24,756 nt of DNA. Origin: SAR86 cluster bacterium. Lineage in GTDB: Bacteria > Pseudomonadota > Gammaproteobacteria > Magnimaribacterales > D2472. Positions 7,534-13,458 of this stretch are shown piece after piece (the stretch's first letter is position 1; each line of letters begins with the position of its first letter). Made by a program: the position numbers and the translations under genes. The notes beneath the pieces are model-generated. The model was not told the DNA's origin. It did not search any database and was given only the letters and a program-made list of their open reading frames with translations. The stretch is from positions 1 to 24,756 of the forward strand of contig JADHNV010000002.1 of the NCBI GenBank assembly GCA_016779285.1, given 5' to 3'.

Positions 7534-8295
7534 TTGATAAATTCTGAATTTATAAAATATGGGGTTGTAACCCTTGAAGATAAAGCGGTTATTCATTTAA
7601 AGGGGGATTTTGACTCTGTCTTGAGCCTTTTACAAGGACAAGTAACATCAGATTGCAAACTAGTAACTGAACATAGGGGGCAACCATCTTCTTTATGCAA
7701 TGAAAAAGGCTTTATTCTTTGCAATTTCGATATCATTATTGATCAAAAAAAATGGTTGATTGTGATCAACAATGCATCAAAAGATATATTTTTAGACGAA
7801 ATAAACAAATTTTTACCATTTTACAAAGTCATATGCGAGTTGCTGGATGTTAGGGTTATAGGGTTTTCAAGGGAAAGTGACCAGCCAATGCTCCAGCATG
7901 AGCATTTAATTTTAAGTTCTGAAAAAGTAAATTTGTCTCTAATGATAGATGCAGATAATGAATTTCAAAGCGAGCTGCATAGTCTCAGTCAGAACAATTG
8001 GGCTATAAATCAAAAAATTATCAATGACCATCAAATTCAGGCCGAAGAAAGAGGCAAATATCGACCTCATGAATTGGGTCAGAATATTAATAGGGTTAGT
8101 TTTGACAAAGGTTGTTTCAGAGGTCAAGAGATAATTGCCCGCATGGAGTATCTCGGTAAATTAAAAAAAGAAACAAGATTAATCATCCATTCAAATTTGG
8201 AAGAGGTTTCTAAATTTACGATCATAGGCAAAAGCTATCAAGATAAAGAAAATGTTTTTTCTTCCTGCCTTGGAAAAATAGAAAACTTTTCTTAG
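7534..8295 (+). CDS. ygfZ: YgfZ-like folate-binding iron-sulfur cluster repair protein, short
   Basis: YgfZ is a tetrahydrofolate-binding protein of the GcvT-like fold that supports assembly or repair of certain Fe-S enzymes. The diagnostic motif K-G-C-[FY]-x-G-Q-E is present as KGCFRGQE (residues 192-199), preceded by PHELGQNINRVSFD. An N-terminal LQGQVTSD is also family-like. At 253 residues it is clearly shorter than E. coli YgfZ (326). The C-terminal beta-barrel after the motif is reduced to about 50 residues. The start is a TTG at 7534 with no strong ribosome site; no better in-frame start is evident. It is divergent from sdhE and converges on ung with a five-base gap. Confidence 0.88.
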   Translation: MINSEFIKYGVVTLEDKAVIHLKGDFDSVLSLLQGQVTSDCKLVTEHRGQPSSLCNEKGFILCNFDIIIDQKKWLIVINNASKDIFLDEINKFLPFYKVICELLDVRVIGFSRESDQPMLQHEHLILSSEKVNLSLMIDADNEFQSELHSLSQNNWAINQKIINDHQIQAEERGKYRPHELGQNINRVSFDKGCFRGQEIIARMEYLGKLKKETRLIIHSNLEEVSKFTIIGKSYQDKENVFSSCLGKIENFS

Positions 8296-8300
8296 CAGAG

Positions 8301-8975
8301 CTATTCGAGGCTCCAATTAATTTCCCTAGAACCATTATTTCTTAAAATTTTATTAATCATGGAAAAATGTTTACAACCAAAAAAACCACGATAAGCAGAT
8401 AGAGGTGATGGGTGTGGAGCTATTAAAATATGGTTTTGCTTTTGATTAATTAATTTATATTTTTTTTGAGCATGCTGACCCCATAAAACAAAAATCATAT
8501 TTCCTCTTTGACTTAATCGAGAGATAATTTTATCTGTTAACTTATCCCAGCCCATCTCACGATGAGAGTTGGGAACACCCTCTTCAACAGTTAATGCAGA
8601 ATTTAATAATAAAATTTTTTGTGCAGCCCACGAAGTTAAATCACCATGGGTAGAAATTGGAATATTAATATCATTTTTTAGTTCAAGAAAAATATTTTTT
8701 AAAGAGGGAGGAATGCTGATCTCTTTATTTACCGAGAAAGATAACCCATTTGCTTGCCCTAAACCATGATATGGATCTTGTCCTAAAATTAATACTTTAG
8801 CTTCAGAAAAATTAACTAAATCTAGGGCTCGAAATACAGATGTTTTGGGAGGAAATATGCTGGCGCCCCGCTCCTCTAATTTTAAAAATTTTTGCTCCAT
8901 CTCAACAAAAAAATCTTCGCAGAATTCATTGCCAAGCGGCTCTAGCCATGAGTAAGGAAAATTTAATATATTCAA
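8301..8975 (-). CDS. ung: Uracil-DNA glycosylase
   Basis: Ung removes uracil from DNA as the first step of base excision repair. The 224-residue protein carries GQDPYHG (residues 65-71, catalytic Asp67), LLLNSALTV (Asn126, uracil binding), and HPSPLSAYRGFFG (His188 and the DNA-intercalation loop). The N-terminal W-x-x-L helix and FPPKTSVFRAL fit the family. The start appears to be TTG at 8975: in-frame codons just upstream reach a stop at 8985-8987 without an ATG, and the next ATG lies well inside the domain. No ribosome site is obvious; a run of seven T's precedes the start. The gene is divergent from the 9282 reductase. Confidence 0.96.
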   Translation of the reverse strand: MNILNFPYSWLEPLGNEFCEDFFVEMEQKFLKLEERGASIFPPKTSVFRALDLVNFSEAKVLILGQDPYHGLGQANGLSFSVNKEISIPPSLKNIFLELKNDINIPISTHGDLTSWAAQKILLLNSALTVEEGVPNSHREMGWDKLTDKIISRLSQRGNMIFVLWGQHAQKKYKLINQKQNHILIAPHPSPLSAYRGFFGCKHFSMINKILRNNGSREINWSLE

Positions 8976-9281
8976 AAAAATGATCTAAATAAACTGATTA
9001 AATTTTATCCACAGAATCTGTGGATAAAGCTTGGGATAACTTCATATTCTTACATTTTAGACTGATTTGATAAGGTTTCATGCAAATTGATTAAAAACTA
9101 ACCAATATATAAAAATATAACCGTAAATCAGTAAGTTAAAAAGAATTTAAAGCCCTATATCACCTTTTTTAATGAGTGAAAAGACATCCCTAATACCACT
9201 ATTTTATTCTGTGGGCAAGTATTTTTTTTAAAAAAATTAAATTAGAATAAGTTCTCCTTATAGCAACCATAAACAAACCAT
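8976..9281. other. 306-base intergenic region between divergent ung and the OYE-type reductase
   Basis: No gene is visible here. The region is about three-quarters A+T. It contains a perfect palindrome of two opposed DnaA boxes (9005-9027) near the ung side. On the right it has A/T tracts (9221-9240) followed by TAGAAT (9243-9248), a possible -10 for the reductase whose ATG is at 9282. No tRNA, small-RNA-like hairpin with a T-tail, or coding bias was noticed in the middle part. Confidence 0.6.
9005..9027. promoter_or_regulatory. Palindrome of two opposed DnaA boxes
   Basis: TTATCCACA (9005-9013) and its reverse TGTGGATAA (9019-9027) are both exact matches to the strong DnaA-box consensus TTATNCACA. 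Extended by two bases each, the arms TTATCCACAGA and TCTGTGGATAA are perfectly complementary around a single A. The centre is 41 bases upstream of the ung start. It could bind DnaA, or be an operator or cruciform-type site. It has no T-tail, so a terminator is unlikely. Confidence 0.65.
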
Positions 9282-10388
9282 ATGAATGATCTAAAAAACG
9301 CCCTTTTTTCTGAATACAACATGAATGGTTTAATGCTTAAAAATAGGATTGTAATGGCCCCAATGACAAGGAATTTTTCTCCCAATGGAGTCCCCATGGA
9401 CTATGCTCCAACCTACTATGCCAGAAGAGCTAACGGGGGTGTCGGTCTAATAGTGACCGAGGGAGTTGAAGTAAGTCATCGAGCTGCTAGTGGTTACCCA
9501 AACTGTCCAAATTTAGAAACAGATGAAGCAAAAAAAATGTGGGAAAAAATCGTAAATGAGGTACATAAAAGTAAGTCCTCGATCTTCTGTCAACTCTGGC
9601 ATGTTGGTGGAATTAGAAAGCCTGGCATGCCTCCGAATCCAGAAGTTCCTGGATTCACTCCATCGGGATACGTGGTTCCTGGTAAAAAAGTAGCACATGA
9701 AATGTCAGTTGATGAAATTAATGAATTAATTGAGGTTTATGCTGAGGATGCAAAAATTTGTGAAGAGATTGGATTTGATGGTGTGGAAATTCATGGTGCG
9801 CATGGGTATTTAATCGATCAATTTTTCTGGGATAAAATTAACCTAAGGACAGACGAATATGGGGGCTCTATAGAAAATAGATCAAGGTTTGCTAAAGAAA
9901 TACTCATGGCATCACAAAAGAAAACCTCTGATAGTTTTCAAATTGGAATAAGAGTCTCCCAATGGAAGCAGCAAGATTATGAGGCAAAAATTACATCTGA
10001 TTCAAAAGAGTTAGATCAATTTTTCAATATTCTTAAAAATGCTGGGGCTGATTTTATTCACTGTAGTAATCGAAGATTTTGGGAGGGAGAATTTGAACCT
10101 GACGGTGAAAATTTAGCTGGATTTGCAAAAAAGGCAACAGGGCTTCCAACTATAAGTGTTGGAAGTGTTGGCTTAGATAAAGATTTTATTAAACTCTATT
10201 CTGGAGATCACAAAACTCAAACTGTTAATTTAGATATTCTTCATAAAAAATTAAATCAAGCTGAGTTTGATCTTATCGCAGTTGGGCGAGCGCTTTTGTC
10301 TGATCCTGAATGGGCTAATAAGGTGCGAGATGGAAAAGAAGACCAAATCGTACCTTTTGACAAAAGCTTTGTTGAAAACTATGTTTAA
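9282..10388 (+). CDS. Old Yellow Enzyme-family NADH:flavin oxidoreductase (FMN)
   Basis: This is an FMN-dependent TIM-barrel ene-reductase that reduces activated C=C bonds using NAD(P)H; the substrate is unknown. Visible features are the N-terminal barrel start LKNRIVMAPMTR (residues 19-30), QLWHVGG (104-110), the active-site pair in EIHGAHGYLIDQF (His171 and His174), the DEYGGSIENRSRF signature (191-203) and a C-terminal FMN phosphate site around GVGR-like AVGRALLSDPEWANKVR. The 368-residue single domain lacks the Fe-S/FAD extension of 2,4-dienoyl-CoA reductase (FadH). The ATG at 9282 has no clear Shine-Dalgarno. It is monocistronic by context, converging on serA with a four-base gap. Confidence 0.9.
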   Translation: MNDLKNALFSEYNMNGLMLKNRIVMAPMTRNFSPNGVPMDYAPTYYARRANGGVGLIVTEGVEVSHRAASGYPNCPNLETDEAKKMWEKIVNEVHKSKSSIFCQLWHVGGIRKPGMPPNPEVPGFTPSGYVVPGKKVAHEMSVDEINELIEVYAEDAKICEEIGFDGVEIHGAHGYLIDQFFWDKINLRTDEYGGSIENRSRFAKEILMASQKKTSDSFQIGIRVSQWKQQDYEAKITSDSKELDQFFNILKNAGADFIHCSNRRFWEGEFEPDGENLAGFAKKATGLPTISVGSVGLDKDFIKLYSGDHKTQTVNLDILHKKLNQAEFDLIAVGRALLSDPEWANKVRDGKEDQIVPFDKSFVENYV

Positions 10389-10392
10389 AGCC

Positions 10393-11577
10393 TTATGAGC
10401 TTAGATTTATAGCCCTAACGCTCATCACATGCTCAACAGACCTAAGTTGGTCGATAAGCTGAGCACTGGCTTGGCTTTCTAGATCGATTAAGTTAATAGC
10501 AATCTCATCTCTACTTTTGTTAGTCATTTCAGCAATATTAATATTAGAAGAAGCAATTGAGTCGGCAATTTTGCTGATCATTCCTGGTTCATTGTGGTTA
10601 ATGATGACCAAGCGATGATTGGTGCTTCTAGACAGTGAAATTCTTGGAAAATTTACTGAATTTAAAATGGTTCCATCCCGAAGAAAGTTAACCATTTGAT
10701 TTGCAGCCATGATCGCGCAGTTGACCTCAGCCTCTTTTGTGCTTGCACCAAGGTGAGGCAGAAGTATCACATCATTGTTCTTAGTAGAACGGTTGATAAG
10801 CTCAGGGGTTGGAAAATCTGTAACAAATCTGACTAAATGGCCTTTATCAAGTCCATCTATTACATCATTAGTATTTACTATTCCGCCTCTAGAAAGATTA
10901 ATAAGCCTCGCACCTCTTTTAAAATTTTTGAGATTAGATTTATTGATAAGATTTTTTGTGTCTTCAACAAGAGGTACATGTAATGATACAAAGTCAGATT
11001 GTTTTAATAGAGCATCCATGCTCTCAGCTTTCTCAACATCTGCAGGCAGCCTCCATGCACCCTCTATTGAAATATATGGATCATATCCTATTAATTTCAT
11101 CCCAAGGGCATGAGCGGCTTGAGCCAACATGGATCCTATTGAACCAAGTCCTATGATTCCAAGTGTCTTACCAGCAAGCTCGCTGCCTGCAAAAACTTTC
11201 TTTTGAGCTTCCATGGCTTTGTTTAGGTCTATAGAATCTTCACAGTCAAGGCTTTTAGCAAACTCTATACCTTCAATGATGCCTCGAGAAGAGAGCAACA
11301 TACCGCAAATTACAAGCTCTTTAACGGCATTTGCATTCGCGCCTGGGGTGTTAAAAACAACGATTCCTTTCTTAGTTGCTTCTTGAATTGGTATATTATT
11401 TGTTCCTGCACCAGCTCGTGCAATGCACAAAAGATTATCATCTAAATCTTTTTCTAAAAGAATGTGGCTTCTTAGCAATATGCTATCAGGGTTTTCTGAT
11501 ACTTCTTTAAGCTTGTTGTTGTGAAGGATATCAAGTCCCGCTGCTGCAATGTTGTTGAAAGTTTTAAAATTAAACAT
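10393..11577 (-). CDS. serA: D-3-phosphoglycerate dehydrogenase, short ACT-domain type
   Basis: SerA oxidises 3-phosphoglycerate to 3-phosphohydroxypyruvate, the first step of serine synthesis. The 394-residue protein has the NAD-binding motif LGIIGLGSIGSMLAQAA (residues 139-155) and the catalytic Arg230 (LINLSRGG), Glu259 (DFPTPEL) and His275 (LPHLGAST). A C-terminal ACT domain starts at about residue 321 (HRLVIINHNEPGMISKIADS). The stretch FNTPGANANAVKELVI (75-90) and the compact length are like the about 390-residue PGDHs of Firmicutes and Bacteroidetes, rather than E. coli SerA (410) or the 520-530-residue type. No serB or serC is adjacent. Because the family is wide, the exact substrate is inferred. 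Confidence 0.9.
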   Translation of the reverse strand: MFNFKTFNNIAAAGLDILHNNKLKEVSENPDSILLRSHILLEKDLDDNLLCIARAGAGTNNIPIQEATKKGIVVFNTPGANANAVKELVICGMLLSSRGIIEGIEFAKSLDCEDSIDLNKAMEAQKKVFAGSELAGKTLGIIGLGSIGSMLAQAAHALGMKLIGYDPYISIEGAWRLPADVEKAESMDALLKQSDFVSLHVPLVEDTKNLINKSNLKNFKRGARLINLSRGGIVNTNDVIDGLDKGHLVRFVTDFPTPELINRSTKNNDVILLPHLGASTKEAEVNCAIMAANQMVNFLRDGTILNSVNFPRISLSRSTNHRLVIINHNEPGMISKIADSIASSNINIAEMTNKSRDEIAINLIDLESQASAQLIDQLRSVEHVMSVRAINLSS

Positions 11578-11619
11578 GATTACTAGTCAGAGTGACTTAG
11601 TTAGTTGTGTGATTAGTTT

Positions 11620-11625
11620 ATTATA
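11620..11625 (-). promoter_or_regulatory. Candidate -10 box for serA
   Basis: On the minus strand an exact TATAAT lies at 11625-11620, about 43 bases before the serA ATG. No convincing -35 hexamer is seen 16-18 bases upstream. The transcript would begin near 11613, leaving a leader of about 36 bases that includes the interrupted palindrome AGTCA-GAG-TGACT (11585-11597). The rest of the 164-base gap to glpK shows nothing I can name. Confidence 0.35.
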
Positions 11626-11741
11626 TTAAGTACTAAACAAAAACATTTAGAACTATTTAATTTAATATTTTTAAATACTATTTCTTAATCGCATAAAATT
11701 AACTCCTGCAAAATGTTTTTTATCTTAAATGCAGGTTAATG

Positions 11742-13205
11742 CTAATGGTATTCATCCATAAGCACTCTTAGAAATTTCGTCCATGCAGCATAATCCATTG
11801 GATCAAATATTTTATTTCTAGCTTTATAAATAGTTGCATCTGTTGATTCTTTTTCCTGCAAATCATTAATAGAGAAAATTTTAGAGCCCAATCCAGCAGT
11901 TATTGCGGCACCTACAGCCGTTGACTCCAGACTTGCAGGGACGGACACTTCCTGACCTAAAAAATCTGCAAGCAGCTGGCAAAAGAAAGGATTGCTAGCC
12001 ATACCACCATCAATAGATAGCTGGTTGATTTCTATCCCATCACTTTGTAAAGCCTTTTTTATATCCATCACTTGATAGATTAGAGCTTTAAACGCAGCTG
12101 TAATCATATCTGTTTTGGTTGTGTCTCTTGTAATGCCATAAAAGGAAGCTCTTATTTCAGAATTCCAGTGTGGAGCTCCCACTCCTGTGAAACCAGGAAT
12201 AAATAAAACACCATTTGACTGACCTGTTGGTTCAAGAAACTTAATACTCTCTGAAGAATTGGCAAAAAACTCCATATTATCTCGCAGCCATTGAATGATT
12301 GTTCCTGCAGAAAAAATACTACCCTCGATAGCGTAAGGTATATTATCTGAGAGACCATATCCAAGAGTATTTAGAAGTCCAGAGGTTGATTGCAATGATT
12401 TACTGCCAGTGTTGACCATCAAAAAACATCCTGTGCCAAATGTTGCTTTCATTTGACCGGGTTTAAAGCATCTTTGGCCCACCAATGCACTTTGCTGATC
12501 CCCTATTACACCTGTAATTTGAATTGACCTATCCCCTCTTCTAATTTTTCCAAAATTGCTATCAGAGGAATGAACATCTGGAAGCATAGATGCAGGTACA
12601 TTAAAAATCTTAAGAAGCTCATCGTCCCAGGTTTTGGTGTGTATGTTAAATAGGTTAGTTCTAGATGCGTTTGTAATATCAGTTTTGAAGATATCACCAT
12701 TACTAAGTTGCCACATTAGATATGTATCCACTGTCCCAAACCTCAATCTACCTGCTTCTGCCCTGGCTCTAGCGCCATCAACATTATCTAAAATCCATGA
12801 TACTTTTGTTGATGAGAAATAGGGATCCAATAAAAGGCCTGTTTTTTTTATGATAATTTCCTCATAACCAGCTTGTTTAAGCTGCAGACAACGATCTGCT
12901 GTTCTCCTGTCCTGCCAAACAATTGCGTTATATATGGGTTCGCCAGAGTCTGCATCCCATACCAATGTTGTCTCGCGCTGATTAGTTATTCCAAGAGACA
13001 GAATATCTGGGCAAAAATTAATCACAGGATCAATTGTTGAGTAAACTGAATTCATTAATTCATCCGGTTTAATCTCTACCCAACCATCATTTGGGTAAAG
13101 TAAAGGATATTCTTTTTGTTCTGAATAGATAATATTTAGCTCTTTATCAAAAGCTACAACTCTTGTGCTTGTTGTTCCCTGATCAATTGCTATCAACGCA
13201 GTCAT
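11742..13205 (-). CDS. glpK: Glycerol kinase
   Basis: GlpK phosphorylates glycerol to sn-glycerol 3-phosphate with ATP. The 487-residue protein begins with the FGGY-family phosphate-1 motif ALIAIDQGTTSTRVVAFD (residues 3-20). It also shows WQDRRTADRC, GTVDTYLMWQLS, FGTGCFLMVNTG, the FGGY signature GFTGVGAPHWNSEIRASFYG, and the adenosine motif SIDGGMASNPFFCQLLADFL. Length and motif order are normal. No glpF, glpD or glpR is adjacent, so this is a lone copy; glycerol could come from phospholipid turnover or an unlinked importer. It is divergent from nrdA across a 253-base control region, and a DnaA box lies 22-30 bases before its ATG. Confidence 0.96.
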   Translation of the reverse strand: MTALIAIDQGTTSTRVVAFDKELNIIYSEQKEYPLLYPNDGWVEIKPDELMNSVYSTIDPVINFCPDILSLGITNQRETTLVWDADSGEPIYNAIVWQDRRTADRCLQLKQAGYEEIIIKKTGLLLDPYFSSTKVSWILDNVDGARARAEAGRLRFGTVDTYLMWQLSNGDIFKTDITNASRTNLFNIHTKTWDDELLKIFNVPASMLPDVHSSDSNFGKIRRGDRSIQITGVIGDQQSALVGQRCFKPGQMKATFGTGCFLMVNTGSKSLQSTSGLLNTLGYGLSDNIPYAIEGSIFSAGTIIQWLRDNMEFFANSSESIKFLEPTGQSNGVLFIPGFTGVGAPHWNSEIRASFYGITRDTTKTDMITAAFKALIYQVMDIKKALQSDGIEINQLSIDGGMASNPFFCQLLADFLGQEVSVPASLESTAVGAAITAGLGSKIFSINDLQEKESTDATIYKARNKIFDPMDYAAWTKFLRVLMDEYH

Positions 13206-13226
13206 ATAAACACCAATATTTTTAAG

Positions 13227-13235
13227 TTATCCACA
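13227..13235 (+). promoter_or_regulatory. DnaA box (glpK-proximal side of nrdA control region)
   Basis: An exact TTATCCACA, matching the strong DnaA-box consensus TTATNCACA. It is one of two same-orientation boxes 110 bases apart that bracket the two NrdR boxes. E. coli nrdAB is known to have DnaA boxes in its promoter region, which supports a regulatory reading. Confidence 0.6.
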
Positions 13236-13274
13236 ATTTACCCACCCAATCTTCACAACCAACAAACACCATTT

Positions 13275-13290
13275 ATACAGCATATTGTGA
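13275..13290. promoter_or_regulatory. NrdR box 1 (degenerate)
   Basis: ATACAGCATATTGTGA matches the 16-base NrdR palindrome ACACAATATATTGTGT at 12 positions. It lies exactly 31 bases (three helical turns) upstream of the much better box 2; tandem sites at this spacing are a hallmark of NrdR-controlled ribonucleotide reductase promoters. NrdR itself is not encoded in this window. Confidence 0.65.
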
Positions 13291-13305
13291 AAAATTTAAA
13301 AGAAT

Positions 13306-13321
13306 TCACAATATATTGTGT
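13306..13321. promoter_or_regulatory. NrdR box 2 (near perfect)
   Basis: TCACAATATATTGTGT contains the perfect palindrome CACAATATATTGTG and differs from the NrdR consensus at one end position only. It is 138 bases upstream of the nrdA ATG. NrdR with dATP bound is expected to repress here. Confidence 0.8.
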
Positions 13322-13336
13322 TTTTTACTTGATTAT

Positions 13337-13345
13337 TTATCCACA
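13337..13345 (+). promoter_or_regulatory. DnaA box (nrdA-proximal)
   Basis: A second exact TTATCCACA in the same orientation as the first, 16 bases after NrdR box 2. DnaA bound here would sit close to the nrdA promoter, allowing replication initiation and dNTP synthesis to be coordinated. Confidence 0.6.
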
Positions 13346-13458
13346 ATGTAACAATATTGACGTTGGTTAAAAAAAATTAAAAAAGAGATTTTGACCCCAC
13401 CCATTGGTAGCTTATTCGTAAAATTTACCAACGAAAGAAACAAATATAGAGGATAAGA

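Noticed and set aside
9220..9245. Long T and A runs before the OYE-type gene as a terminator
   Set aside because: No stable G+C stem precedes the T-run; it looks like an A/T-rich upstream promoter region.
10395..10430. ATGAGC/GCTCAT repeat near the OYE/serA junction as a bidirectional terminator
   Set aside because: Six-base arms with a loop of about 20 bases lie inside the serA coding end and have no T-tail.
10775..11113. A 112-codon plus-strand frame inside serA
   Set aside because: It lies wholly antisense to the NAD-binding region of SerA and has shadow-like composition.
11585..11597. Interrupted palindrome AGTCA-GAG-TGACT in the serA leader as an operator
   Set aside because: Arms are only five bases and no second copy was seen; too short to call a binding site on its own, so it is mentioned only in the serA promoter entry.
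11702..11732. CCTGCA/TGCAGG inverted repeat downstream of glpK as a terminator
   Set aside because: The stem is six bases with a loop of about 19 bases and no T-run following it on the minus strand.
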